From: Acetobacter cerevisiae
GTDB taxonomy: Bacteria > Pseudomonadota > Alphaproteobacteria > Acetobacterales > Acetobacteraceae
Direction of reading: 5' to 3'
Assembly: GCF_001580535.1 (NCBI RefSeq)
Contig: NZ_LHZA01000157.1
Span: 62,001-126,000 of the forward strand
Length of the DNA stretch: 64,000 nucleotides
Below, one piece after another: positions 26,908 through 38,293 of the stretch (position 1 is the first letter of the stretch; every line of letters starts with the position of its first letter). Both the position numbers and the translations under genes were made by a program. The notes below the pieces were generated by a model, which saw only the letters and a list, made by a program, of their open reading frames with translations, was not told the DNA's origin and did not search any database.

Positions 26908-27456
26908 TTACAGTCGGCTGATGGGCGGGCGAACGTCGCTCTGGCGTAGGGCCAGACCGAACTGGAGCCAGCCGATACCGCTGGTAATCAGTTCAACCCC
27001 AACGAAAGTGCCAATCAGCCACAGGCCGGACCAGGGCAGGGTGAAATACAGGGACAGGCCGACCAAAAGGCTGATCAGCCCGCCAGCCAGCACAATGCCC
27101 CAGCCGGGCAGGCTGCGATACTGGATGGCCATAAGGCTGCGCATCACACCCACTACAATAAAGCAGGCGGCGGCAAACAGGGTGATCATCACAGAGCCGG
27201 TGGCGGGTTCTTCAATAATCATGCCGCCAGCCACGATATAAAGCAGGCCGAACAGCGCGGAGAACAGGACGCCACCCCATTCCCGCACAGCAAAGGCATG
27301 GGCAACCTGAAATGCGCCGGCAATAATCAGCAGAATGCCAATAAAAATTGTACTGGCCAGCGTGACGGAAATGGCATCGACGCAGGCAATAAATCCCAGC
27401 GCAATCAGCACCGCGCCCAGAGCGACAAACATCGCCCATTTTTTAGCGAACGGCAT
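26908..27456 (-). CDS. HdeD-family (DUF308) membrane protein
   Basis: A 182-residue inner-membrane protein with about six predicted transmembrane segments, arranged as the short two-helix repeats of the DUF308/HdeD family (for instance GAVLIALGFIACVDAI and GILLIIAGAFQVAHAF). In Escherichia coli HdeD contributes to acid resistance at high cell density, which suits an acetic acid bacterium, but the molecular role is not settled. AAGGA precedes the ATG at 27456. It is transcribed divergently from rpsD. Confidence 0.82.
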   Translation of the reverse strand: MPFAKKWAMFVALGAVLIALGFIACVDAISVTLASTIFIGILLIIAGAFQVAHAFAVREWGGVLFSALFGLLYIVAGGMIIEEPATGSVMITLFAAACFIVVGVMRSLMAIQYRSLPGWGIVLAGGLISLLVGLSLYFTLPWSGLWLIGTFVGVELITSGIGWLQFGLALRQSDVRPPISRL

Positions 27457-27814
27457 GGTGGTTTTTCCTTATTCTTTAGAGGTGTTTCTGAAAATCATGG
27501 AACAATCTAAGGCACGCACGGCGGAAATACTATCTGTAAAGGCACGCTTTTCCGGCTCTGAGCGGGGTTGCATGCCGTTATCTGGTATGAGCAGGCAGAA
27601 GGCGATGAGTTGACAGAAAGCCCCGCTTTCCGTAATGGCTGCTCCCATTGCCGGGAATGTGGACAGGACGGCCGATGCAGGTGGACAGATGCTCCCACCC
27701 GCCGGTGATACGGACTGCGCCCGCTCTGATCCACGGGGGACGGAGACTACCGGCACCATGATGAGACACAGATAACAGTGTGACTCACGCAGACAGAGAA
27801 GAGAAGAGCGCCCT
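27457..27814. other. Divergent intergenic region between the HdeD and rpsD genes
   Basis: About 360 bases without a convincing gene. TTGACA at 27609-27614 is a perfect -35 match, but the sequence 17 bases on (TAATGG) is a weak -10. The rest of the rpsD leader shows no recognisable S4-binding structure by eye. Confidence 0.35.
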
Positions 27815-28432
27815 ATGAGCAAGCGCCTCGAGAGCAAATATAAGATTAACCGTCGTCTTGGCGTTAACCTGTGGGGCCGTGCGAAGTCCCCGGTTAACCG
27901 TCGTGAATACGGCCCGGGTCAGCATGGTCAGCGCCGTAAAGGCAAGCCGTCTGACTACTCTGTCCAGCTGATGGCAAAGCAGAAGCTGAAGGGTTACTAC
28001 GGTAACATCAGCGAAAAGCAGTTCCGTCGCTACTATCAGGAAGCCGTGCGTCGTAAGGGCGATACGTCTGAAAACCTGATCAACCTGCTCGAGCGTCGTC
28101 TGGATGCGGTCATCTACCGCATGAAATTCGCCATCACGCCGTTCGCTGCGCGTCAGTTCATCAGCCATGGCCACATCACGGTCAACGGCCGCAAGGTGAA
28201 CATCCCCTCCTATCTGGTGCGGGACGGGGACGTGATCGAAATCCGTGAAAAGTCCAAGCAGCTGGCTATCGTGCTGGATGCCACCCAGACGGGTGAACGC
28301 GACGTTCCGGAATACATGGACGTTGATCACCGTCAGATGAAGGGCACGTTCGTCCGTGGTCCGAAGTTCGCTGATGTGCCGTATCCGGTGCAGATGGAAC
28401 CGAACCTGGTGGTCGAATACTACTCTCGTTAA
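27815..28432 (+). CDS. rpsD: 30S ribosomal protein uS4
   Basis: A 205-residue primary 16S rRNA-binding protein, starting [16 protein letters not shown]. The S4 RNA-binding domain covers about residues 94-155 ([22 protein letters not shown], then [15 protein letters not shown]). It is a single-gene unit here, away from the alpha operon, as is usual in Alphaproteobacteria. prfC follows about 100 bases downstream behind a hairpin. Confidence 0.97.
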   Translation: MSKRLESKYKINRRLGVNLWGRAKSPVNRREYGPGQHGQRRKGKPSDYSVQLMAKQKLKGYYGNISEKQFRRYYQEAVRRKGDTSENLINLLERRLDAVIYRMKFAITPFAARQFISHGHITVNGRKVNIPSYLVRDGDVIEIREKSKQLAIVLDATQTGERDVPEYMDVDHRQMKGTFVRGPKFADVPYPVQMEPNLVVEYYSR

Positions 28433-28458
28433 TCGGCGCTTCGGCCCGATTTGTGCTG

Positions 28459-28491
28459 CGCCGGGTGGAGGGTTTTTCTCTCCATCCGGCG
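28459..28491 (+). terminator. Hairpin between rpsD and prfC, weak terminator or attenuator
   Basis: CGCCGGGTGGAG (28459-28470) pairs with CTCCATCCGGCG (28480-28491) with one wobble and a 9-base loop. Only short T stretches follow (TTT, then TTTT after five bases), so termination may be partial. Confidence 0.5.
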
Positions 28492-28534
28492 TTTGCCGTT
28501 TTACCCCGTATCTTTTCCAGCCGGATTGTCTGTC

Positions 28535-30082
28535 ATGTCTGAAACGCTCGCACCTGACCTCAGCACGGAAATTGCCCGCCGCCGTACGTTTGCGATTATC
28601 TCGCACCCGGATGCTGGTAAAACCACGCTGACGGAACGCATTCTGCGGGCAGGTGGCGCTATTCAGCTGGCCGGGAACGTGCGGGCCAAGGGTGAGCGGC
28701 GGCGCACCCGGTCTGACTGGATGTCCATTGAGCGTGACCGCGGGATTTCCGTCGTCAGCTCTGTGATGACCTTTGAATATGGCGGGTGCATTTTCAACCT
28801 GCTGGATACACCGGGTCATGAAGACTTCTCGGAAGATACCTACCGCACGCTGACGGCGGTGGACTCTGCCGTGATGGTGATTGACGCCGCCAAAGGTATT
28901 GAGGACCGGACGCGCAAGCTGTTCGAAATCTGCCGTCTGCGTGATATTCCGATTGTCACCTTCATCAACAAGATGGACCGTGAAGCGCAGGACCCGTTTG
29001 CGCTGCTGGATGAAATTGCCTCTGCTCTTGCGCTGGATACGGCACCCGCCACATGGCCGATTGGCCGCGCCGCCGGGTTTGTTGGGACTTATGACCTGCG
29101 CACTAAAGAAGTGCATACGCAGGAAACGCTGGCCCAGTCCGACCCGCGCATGATGCAGCTTTCAGAAGAGCTGGAGCTGGCGGAAGCGGCTCTGCCTGAG
29201 TTTGACCGCGAGTCCTTTGACGCCGGGCATCTGACGCCGGTTTTCTTCGGGAGCGCCATGAAGGAAATTGGCGTGACGGACCTTTTGAATGCGCTGGTCG
29301 CGTTTGGGCCGTCCCCGCGAGATCAGGTTGCGGAAAGCCGGACGGTCAAGGCCGATGAAGAAGGCATGACCGCGCTGGTCTTTAAAATTCAGGCCAATAT
29401 GGACCCCAACCACCGGGACCGTATTGCCTTCGCCCGGATTTGTTCCGGTAAGCTGACGCGCGGCATGCGCCTGCGCCACAGCCGCACCGGCAAGAATTTT
29501 GCCGTGCATACCCCGCAGTTCTTTTTTGCGCGGGACCGGCAGCTGGCGGAAGAAGCCTTTGCGGGCGATGTGGTGGGGATTCCCAACCACGGTACGCTGC
29601 GCATTGGCGATACGCTGACGGAGAGTGAAGACCTGAAATTTACCGGTGTGCCGCACTTTGCCCCGGAAATTCTGCGTCGCGTGCGGCTGGATGACGCCAT
29701 GAAGGCGAAGAAGCTGAAGCAGGCGCTCACCCAGCTTGCGGAAGAAGGCGTGGTGCAGCTCTTCAAACCGCAGGATGGCGCACAGCCGATTGTGGGTGTG
29801 GTTGGCACACTTCAGTTCGACGTGCTTCAGGCGCGGTTGAGGGCGGAATATGGTGTGGCGATCGGGTTCGATAGCATCCCATTTTCTCTGGCCCGCTGGG
29901 TGACTGGCCCGCGCGAGAAGATTGAAGCCTTTGCCATGGCAAATCGGTCTTCCATGGCGGATGATCTGGATGATGATCCGGTGTTCCTGGCCACATCAGC
30001 CTTCATGATGCGTCGCACGCAGGAACAGAACCCGGATATCACCTTCCACGATATCAAGCAGATCGGGATTGAAATTAAATAA
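28535..30082 (+). CDS. prfC: Peptide chain release factor 3
   Basis: This translational GTPase recycles RF1/RF2 from the ribosome after termination. The 515-residue product has the G1 loop SHPDAGKTT, the G3 loop DTPGHEDFSEDTYRTL, the G4 motif NKMD, and RF3-typical EDRTRKLFEICRLRDIP. I chose the ATG at 28535, giving the family start MSETLAPDLSTEIARRRTF; an in-frame extension back to 28451 runs through the intergenic hairpin and is not credible. Confidence 0.95.
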   Translation: MSETLAPDLSTEIARRRTFAIISHPDAGKTTLTERILRAGGAIQLAGNVRAKGERRRTRSDWMSIERDRGISVVSSVMTFEYGGCIFNLLDTPGHEDFSEDTYRTLTAVDSAVMVIDAAKGIEDRTRKLFEICRLRDIPIVTFINKMDREAQDPFALLDEIASALALDTAPATWPIGRAAGFVGTYDLRTKEVHTQETLAQSDPRMMQLSEELELAEAALPEFDRESFDAGHLTPVFFGSAMKEIGVTDLLNALVAFGPSPRDQVAESRTVKADEEGMTALVFKIQANMDPNHRDRIAFARICSGKLTRGMRLRHSRTGKNFAVHTPQFFFARDRQLAEEAFAGDVVGIPNHGTLRIGDTLTESEDLKFTGVPHFAPEILRRVRLDDAMKAKKLKQALTQLAEEGVVQLFKPQDGAQPIVGVVGTLQFDVLQARLRAEYGVAIGFDSIPFSLARWVTGPREKIEAFAMANRSSMADDLDDDPVFLATSAFMMRRTQEQNPDITFHDIKQIGIEIK

Positions 30083-30088
30083 TCCCGC

Positions 30089-31294
30089 CTAGCGCCGCTT
30101 TTCCGTCAGGCAGACGGCAAAAGCGAGCGCTGGCAAGGCGGCTCCCAGAGCAGAGGCCAGCGGCCAGCCGCCATAGGCGTAAGCCCAGCTGCCAAGGGCT
30201 GAGCCAGCCGCACCGCCCATGAAGAAAATCGCCATATAAAGCCCATTCAGGCGGGCGCGGTTTTCTGCGGGCAGCACAAACAAAGCGCGCTGCCCCAGCA
30301 CCAGATTGGCGGTAACGCCGAAATCAATCACAATTCCCGCCAGTGCCAGCACACCGATAAAAATGGATTGCGGCATAACGACACTTGTCAGAAAGGCGAG
30401 GGAAACCAGCGCCATGGCGGCAAGCGTTGCAGGCCATGTCCAGCCTCTGTCGGCAATGCGTCCGGCAATAGGGGCTGCAATAGCCCCGGCAACACCCACA
30501 AAAGCAAAAAGAGCAATCTGCCCCTGAGAAAACAGGAATGGGGGAGCGGCCAGAAGCAGGGGCGTTACCGTCCAGAACAGGCTAAATGCGCCAAACAGAC
30601 AGGCGTGATAAAACGCTCGCCGTTGCAGAATTCTTGTGGTGAGCAGGAGGGTGCCCATAGAGCGGAGCAGGGCCCCATAAGGGCTGCGGGTTGTAGGCCT
30701 GCGTTCCGGCAGGACGCGCTGGAGCAGGATGGACAGGGCCAGCATGATCCCGGCAGAGATCAGGAAAATGGTGTGCCAGGATGAAAATTCCGTCACAAAA
30801 CTGGAGACGGGGCGCGCCAGCATAATGCCCAGCATCAGGCCGCTCATGACATTGCCCACCACGCGCCCGCGTATGGCTTCCGGCGCCAGACTGGCGGCAA
30901 ACGGCACCAGAATTTGCACCGCGACAGACAGAATGCCGACCAGCCCAATGGCCAGCAGGAAGGGCAGCGGGTGGTGTGAAAAGGGCAACGCCAGCAGTGC
31001 GAGCATGACAAGCCGCGTCATCCACACAATCAGGCTGCGGTTTTCCAGCAAATCGGCCAGCGGGACAATCAGCAGCAGGCCGAGGCAGTAGCCAATCTGG
31101 GTGATAGTGACAATTAAGCCGGACTGGCTTTCCGGCATGGCAAGTGTTGCGCTGATAGGACCAGCCAGAGGCTGTGCATAATAAAGGTTGGCGACAATCA
31201 GACCGCACGCGGCCGCAATGACTCGGATCAGGTTCGGGCTGGGGCCAGCCTGTTGTGTGGGGTCTTGGGCTACAGGCGGAGGCTGATCGGTCAT
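30089..31294 (-). CDS. Major facilitator superfamily transporter
   Basis: A 401-residue inner-membrane protein with about 12 predicted helices. It resembles the drug/sugar-efflux branch of the superfamily: after a short Pro-rich N-terminus, GLIVANLYYAQPLAGPI, then the loop 2-3 segment PLADLLENRSLIVW and the later IAGRIADRGW. The substrate is not predictable. Its ATG overlaps the stop of the Nudix-like gene by 4 bases (ATGA), so the two are co-translated. Confidence 0.85.
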   Translation of the reverse strand: MTDQPPPVAQDPTQQAGPSPNLIRVIAAACGLIVANLYYAQPLAGPISATLAMPESQSGLIVTITQIGYCLGLLLIVPLADLLENRSLIVWMTRLVMLALLALPFSHHPLPFLLAIGLVGILSVAVQILVPFAASLAPEAIRGRVVGNVMSGLMLGIMLARPVSSFVTEFSSWHTIFLISAGIMLALSILLQRVLPERRPTTRSPYGALLRSMGTLLLTTRILQRRAFYHACLFGAFSLFWTVTPLLLAAPPFLFSQGQIALFAFVGVAGAIAAPIAGRIADRGWTWPATLAAMALVSLAFLTSVVMPQSIFIGVLALAGIVIDFGVTANLVLGQRALFVLPAENRARLNGLYMAIFFMGGAAGSALGSWAYAYGGWPLASALGAALPALAFAVCLTEKRR

Positions 31295-32007
31295 GAACGG
31301 GCGGCTGCCAGCAGCGCGCGGGAGGTCGGGAGCAGGTCAGGGCGGCTTAGCCAGGTATCAATGTCCGCATGCGGGACAAGGGCGAGCTGGTCATATTCCT
31401 GATTGGCCCCGTTTTTCCAGTGCGCCTCGACGGCGCTGAAAGACAACGGAGTGCGCATGGGAATGCCGATATCCAGAATGCGGGTGCCCGGATGGCGGGC
31501 GATAAGCTGGGGTGCGCCGATTGCCAGGTTTTCGCCTGTCAGCCCGAGCTCTTCCTCGGCTTCAGCCAGAAGCTGTTCGTCCAGATGGACGGCTGTGCTG
31601 TCTCCGCGTCGTTCAATGCTACCGGCTGGCGGACTTTGCCAGAAATTGCCCTGATACAGAGAAGATGGGTTGCGCCGACCCAGAACATAACCTTCCGGCG
31701 TTTCCAGCAGGCCGATGACGGCGAGCGGTTGCAGCCGAAGGTGAGTGAACAAAGCCGGGTTTTTCATTTGCGCGAGAACTGAACGATAGTCCGTCCAGTG
31801 GCCGGAAATTTCGGTGCGGGTCACGCGGTCTGCTGAGAAAACGCAGCCGTTAAAAAGAGCAGGAGTTTTGTGGCAGGCTTCTGCCCAGATGCGCGTAATT
31901 TCGGCCTCTGTTTCCGCCGTATGCCGGGGCACATGCGGGGTGACCGTAATGGTGCAGGAGGGGGAAAGCCGCAGGATGGGCCATTGACCGGGAAAGCTGG
32001 GTATCAT
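31291..32007 (-). CDS. Nudix-hydrolase-like protein
   Basis: A protein of about 238 residues with the layout of a Nudix fold: a PLAVIGLLETPEGYVLGRRNP strand-loop start, then LLAEAEEELGLTGE, which resembles the catalytic helix. The box is not canonical: in the REUXEEXGU core the Arg is Ala, and the preceding Gly-to-Glu spacing is stretched by an insertion (ERRGDSTAVHLDEQ). Substrate and even hydrolase activity are uncertain. The ATG at 32007 is preferred to an upstream GTG at 32037, though neither has a good ribosome site. It overlaps the MFS gene by 4 bases, so the two may share a detoxification or export role. Confidence 0.6.
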   Translation of the reverse strand: MIPSFPGQWPILRLSPSCTITVTPHVPRHTAETEAEITRIWAEACHKTPALFNGCVFSADRVTRTEISGHWTDYRSVLAQMKNPALFTHLRLQPLAVIGLLETPEGYVLGRRNPSSLYQGNFWQSPPAGSIERRGDSTAVHLDEQLLAEAEEELGLTGENLAIGAPQLIARHPGTRILDIGIPMRTPLSFSAVEAHWKNGANQEYDQLALVPHADIDTWLSRPDLLPTSRALLAAARS

Positions 32008-32076
32008 GCGGTGATGATACGCATGACAGCGAAACACGTGTCAAAAAACTGTCGATGAACACTGAGAAATGTTCAG

Positions 32077-32115
32077 AAAAAACAGGAGGCGGACAAAGCC
32101 GCACTCCCGTTTTTC
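32077..32115 (-). terminator. Terminator of the isocitrate dehydrogenase gene
   Basis: On the minus strand, arms with GGAG/CTCC and CGG/CCG cores form an interrupted hairpin between A-rich and T-rich flanks, ending in TTTTTT. It starts 8 bases after the stop at 32123. Confidence 0.7.
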
Positions 32116-32122
32116 AGGGTGA

Positions 32123-33154
32123 TCAGACGAGCTGCTGTTTAAGAGCGGCTGTGAGATCTTTCGTCGTCGCGTTACCGCCCAGATCCTTCGTGCGGACGGG
32201 GCCTTCCGTAATGACCTTCTTGATAGCGTGGTCAATACGGTCTGCCAGATCCTGACGGCCCACATGCTGGAGCATCATGACGGCAGCCAGCAGCAGAGCC
32301 AGCGGGTTGGCAATGCCCTGTCCGGCAATGTCAGGCGCAGAGCCGTGCACGGCTTCAAACACCGCAGCTTTTTCACCAATGTTTGCACCCGGAGCCATGC
32401 CCAGACCGCCAACAAGGCCCGCCGTCAGATCGGACAGGATGTCACCAAACAGGTTGGTGGTGACAATCACGTCGAACTGCCAGGGGTTGAGGACCAGCTG
32501 CATGGCGCAGGCATCCACAATCCGCTCGTTAAAGGCGATGCGGCCTTTATATTCCTCAGCAACCTTGCGGCCTTCTTCAAGGAACAGGCCGGTCAGCAGT
32601 TTGAGGATGTTGGCTTTGTGGACGAGGGTTACCGTCTTGCGGTTGTTTTTGAACGCATACTCAAAAGCAAATTTCACAATGCGGCGGCACTCAACACGGG
32701 AGTTGAAGCCGGTGCTCAGGGCAATGCCCTTCGGGTCGTCACCAACCGGAACGTAATGTTCCATGGCGGCGTAGTAGCCTTCAAGATTTTCACGGAACAG
32801 GACCAGATCAATCTTGTCGAACTTGCCACCGGGAACAATCGTCTTGGTCGGGCGCAGGTTGGCGAACAGCCCGAACTCCTGACGCAGTGTGACGTTGATG
32901 GATTTGAAGCCGCCCCCAACCGGCGTGGTCAGCGGGCCTTTCAGAGCAAGGCCGGTGCGGCGGATGCTCTCGATGGTCTGTTTGGGCAGCGGGTCATTGA
33001 CCGCATCCACCCCGGCCATCCCGGCAAGCTGGCGGTCCCACACAAACGGGGCACCGACGGCGTCAAGAAGTTCGGTAACCGATTCAACAATCTCAGGGCC
33101 GATCCCATCACCGGCAATAAGAGTAGCGGGGATGGTTTTGCTGTCTGTCGTCAT
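32123..33154 (-). CDS. icd: Isocitrate dehydrogenase, probably NAD-dependent
   Basis: This TCA-cycle enzyme converts isocitrate to 2-oxoglutarate. The 343-residue chain begins with LIAGDGIGPEIV and has the substrate segment RENLEGYYAAMEHY, TTNLFGDILSDLTAGLVGGLG, and the cofactor loop EAVHGSAPDIAGQGIANPLAL. The Asp-Ile after APD and the short length match the NAD-linked homodimeric type related to isopropylmalate dehydrogenase, not the ~420-residue NADP enzyme. I chose the ATG at 33154, behind GAAGGGAGC. Homoisocitrate or isopropylmalate dehydrogenase are less likely given the ENLEGYY motif. Confidence 0.88.
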   Translation of the reverse strand: MTTDSKTIPATLIAGDGIGPEIVESVTELLDAVGAPFVWDRQLAGMAGVDAVNDPLPKQTIESIRRTGLALKGPLTTPVGGGFKSINVTLRQEFGLFANLRPTKTIVPGGKFDKIDLVLFRENLEGYYAAMEHYVPVGDDPKGIALSTGFNSRVECRRIVKFAFEYAFKNNRKTVTLVHKANILKLLTGLFLEEGRKVAEEYKGRIAFNERIVDACAMQLVLNPWQFDVIVTTNLFGDILSDLTAGLVGGLGMAPGANIGEKAAVFEAVHGSAPDIAGQGIANPLALLLAAVMMLQHVGRQDLADRIDHAIKKVITEGPVRTKDLGGNATTKDLTAALKQQLV

Positions 33155-33248
33155 TCTGGAAGCTCCCTTCACTTCGCAGCTTTTCTGCTCTTCTTCGGTC
33201 CGGCAGGCGATTCCCAATTGCGTGACCAGTTGCGAAAAACCCGTTCTC

Positions 33249-35027
33249 TCACGCCCTCTTGAGGGGGGCGCAAGCCGTTTTCAGCCAGTTTTTGGCCTCA
33301 TCTGGCAGGTGAGGGCCAATCTGGGTCATGATTTGCGCATGGTAGGCATCCAGAATCTGGCAGTCTTCTTCCCCTAAAAGCGCTGTGTCGATCAGGCGGC
33401 GGTCAAACGGCGCGAGGGTCAGCGTCTCAAACGCGTAGCCGGGGCGGTTCTCCCCGGCTTTCTCACGCACCAGCACCAGTGTTTCCAAGCGGATGCCGTA
33501 GGCGCCCGGCTCGTAATAACCGGGTTCGTTGGAGAGAATCATGCCCTCCTGCAGCGTGATGGGGGAGGGATTTTTGGAAATCCGTGCCGGACCTTCATGC
33601 ACGGAGAGGAAGCTGCCCACGCCGTGGCCGGTGCCGTGGTCATAATCCAGACCGGCCTGCCACAGGTCATACCGCGCCAGTGCATCCAGCGCGTGGCCGG
33701 TGGTGCCTGCGGGGAAGCGGGCGCGGCCAAGGCGCAGATTGCCGCGCAGCACACGGGTAAAGGTTTCCATCAGGCGGGCAGGTGGGGCGTCCGGGCCAGT
33801 CCAGACTGTGCGGGTGACGTCCGTCGTGCCTTCCGGATACTGGCCGCCGCTATCAATCAGATAGACTTCATTCGCGTTCAGGGCGCGGTCACTCTCGGGC
33901 GTCACACGGTAATGGATGACGGCCCCGTTCGGCCCTGCGCCGGAAATGGCGGGAAAGGATTCGCCCCGGTAATCCGCGCCTTCTGCCCGGAAGGCATCCA
34001 GCTTGTTAGCGGCCTGAAGTTCCGTAGTGCCGCGGGCCTCTTCCGTATCCAGCCAGTGCAGGAAGCGGCACAGAGCGACGCCGTCTTTCAGATGCGCCTT
34101 GCGGGTACCGGCCTGTTCCGTCGCATTTTTTCGGGCTTTGGGCAGCACACACGGGTCCGGGCTTTCCTGCACGGTAACTCCGTGGCGTGTCAGTGTTTCT
34201 GCAAACCAGACGGCATTGCTGGCGGGGTCAACGCCCACGGTCTTGCCGCTGAGGGTGGCCAGAACGCTTTCCAGAGCCTCAGGCTCGTGCACGCGCACAT
34301 CTGCGCCCAGCCATTCGTGCACATCTGCCGGGAGCTTGCTGGCCTGAAGGAACAGATCCACCGAGGCATCGGCGTGCAGCACCGCGAAGGCCAGAACAAC
34401 CGGGGTGCAGGGGATGTCTGTGCCGCGGATATTCAGCAGCCACGCGATAGAGGCCGAATCGCTCAGCACAGCGGCGGCCTGTCCGGCTTCTGCCAGAGCC
34501 TTGCCAAGACGGGTGCGTTTGTCCTGAGAGGACTCGCCTGCATAAACCAGCGGATGGATGGTAGCGGGGGCTGCGGGGAAGGCCGGACGATCCGTCCACA
34601 GCGTATCGGTCAGATTGCCGTTGGTGGAAACCAGTGTGATGCCGGAAAGTGTTGTGAAGGGCCGCAGTTCCGCGCTGCTCATAATGCGGGCGTCATACCC
34701 GATGCGGGCATTCTTCGGGGCTTTCTGCGCCAGCCATGCGGGGGGCGGGGTCTGATAGATATGCTGGCGTTCCCAGCAGGAGCCATCCACCTGCTGGTCC
34801 ATCTGGGTGATGTAGCGGCCATCCGAGAACACGGCGGCGGAGTCTGCCAGCACTAAAGCCATGCCAGCGCTGCCGCTAAAGCCTGTCAGCCATTCCAGAC
34901 GTTCCGCGCAGGCGGGCGTGTATTCCCCGAGAAATTCGTCGCTGTGGGGGATAATCAGGCCATCAAGCTCATTCTGTTTCAGGAGGGTGCGCAGAGCGGC
35001 GAGGCGGGAGGCGGAAGCGGACGGCAT
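33249..35027 (-). CDS. Aminopeptidase P family metallopeptidase (M24B)
   Basis: A 592-residue Xaa-Pro aminopeptidase of the long, eukaryote-like three-domain form: two creatinase-like N-terminal domains (about 1-300) and a pita-bread catalytic domain. The dinuclear metal ligands are visible: Asp in YLIDSGGQY, Asp in GTTDVTRT, His in HGTGHGVG, Glu in LSNEPGYY and Glu in IRLETLV. The ATG at 35027 has GAGG seven bases upstream; the TTG at 35039 is less likely. It would release N-terminal residues before proline in the cytoplasm. It follows the prmA terminator, so it probably has its own promoter. Confidence 0.92.
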   Translation of the reverse strand: MPSASASRLAALRTLLKQNELDGLIIPHSDEFLGEYTPACAERLEWLTGFSGSAGMALVLADSAAVFSDGRYITQMDQQVDGSCWERQHIYQTPPPAWLAQKAPKNARIGYDARIMSSAELRPFTTLSGITLVSTNGNLTDTLWTDRPAFPAAPATIHPLVYAGESSQDKRTRLGKALAEAGQAAAVLSDSASIAWLLNIRGTDIPCTPVVLAFAVLHADASVDLFLQASKLPADVHEWLGADVRVHEPEALESVLATLSGKTVGVDPASNAVWFAETLTRHGVTVQESPDPCVLPKARKNATEQAGTRKAHLKDGVALCRFLHWLDTEEARGTTELQAANKLDAFRAEGADYRGESFPAISGAGPNGAVIHYRVTPESDRALNANEVYLIDSGGQYPEGTTDVTRTVWTGPDAPPARLMETFTRVLRGNLRLGRARFPAGTTGHALDALARYDLWQAGLDYDHGTGHGVGSFLSVHEGPARISKNPSPITLQEGMILSNEPGYYEPGAYGIRLETLVLVREKAGENRPGYAFETLTLAPFDRRLIDTALLGEEDCQILDAYHAQIMTQIGPHLPDEAKNWLKTACAPLKRA

Positions 35028-35065
35028 GACAGACCTCAAAATGATGTCTCAAAAGAACGGACGAA

Positions 35066-35105
35066 ATAAAAAAGCCTGCATGGGAGGGCCATGCAGGCGC
35101 GTTTT
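35066..35105 (-). terminator. Terminator of the pcrA-prmA operon
   Basis: GCCTGCATGG (35074-35083) and CCATGCAGGC (35089-35098) form a perfect 10-base-pair stem with a 5-base loop. On the minus strand it is followed by TTTTTTATTT, just past the prmA stop. Confidence 0.9.
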
Positions 35106-36016
35106 TCAGGCCTTGGGGCCGTAAGGGCGACGCAGGACCAGCGTGGCCCAGTCACCCTCTGTAAAGGTGTGTTCCAGCACCAGCCCAAGCCTGCGATGCG
35201 CAGCCAGCACCATGCGGATCTGGGTGCGGAGCAGGCCTGCCAGAATGACCGTGCCGCCGGGGGCCAGATTATGGGCCAGATCCTTGGCCATCAGGCACAG
35301 CGGGCGGGCGAGAATATTGGCGAACACCAGATCATACGGGGCGTTATGGCGGATTTCCGGGGTTTTCCAGCCATTGCCCAGACGGCAGGTGAGCGCGCGG
35401 CCCAGCCCGTTGCGTTCCGCATTCTGTGCCGCGACACGGACGGACCAGGGCTCGATATCAACGGCCAGAACCTTTTTGCGCAGCAGGGCCGCCGCTGCCA
35501 TGGCCAGAATGCCGGACCCGCAGCCGAGATCCAGAATTTTGCGGGGCTTGCGGTAGGCAATGCGCTCCAGTGCCCGCAGGCAGCCACGGGTGGAACCATG
35601 CTCGCCAGAGCCAAAGGCCACACCGGCATCCAGCGTCAGGGCAATACGCGTCGGGTGCTTTACGTCTGGCAGATGGGTGCCACGGATGACAAAACGCTGC
35701 CCGACATCCTGCTCAGGGAAGGATTCATAGGTGCGGGCCAGCCAGCCTTCGGCCTCTGTGGCGTCGCGTTCCAGCGGGGCGTCCACACCGCTGGTCAGTT
35801 GGGCCAGCATGAGGGCGACTGTCAGTTCATCTTCCCGATGTCCGGCGTCTTTCACGCCTTCCACGCGCCAGAGCGTGCCTTCCGGGTTGGCTTCAAAAAT
35901 ACCAACCGTGGTGCAGACGCTGCCGATGGCGTTTTCATAAGCTTCGACAGCAGGTTCCGGAACGGTGACCGCAACCGTTTCCAGAGCGGTGGCGTGACGA
36001 CGGGGAGCAACGGCCA

Positions 36017-36017
<1 letters not shown>
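35106..36017 (-). CDS. prmA: Ribosomal protein L11 methyltransferase
   Basis: This SAM-dependent enzyme trimethylates ribosomal protein bL11. The 303-residue protein has the PrmA linker motif AFGSGEHGSTRGCLRALE, the SAM-binding motif DLGCGSGILAMAAA and VFANILARPL in place of the usual NPPY-like motif. Its ATG overlaps the stop of the upstream helicase gene by one base (TAATG), and it ends in a strong terminator, so it is the second gene of a two-gene operon. Confidence 0.93.
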
Positions 36018-38239
<2,222 letters not shown>

Positions 38240-38293
38240 ATTCACTTTACCCTTATATCGTCTTGAAAGCCTGAGGCCAATCGGAGCAGTGGC

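Noticed and set aside
27457-27814. Small frames upstream of rpsD
   Set aside because: They have no ribosome sites, cross the leader in several frames, and show no membrane, repeat or domain pattern.
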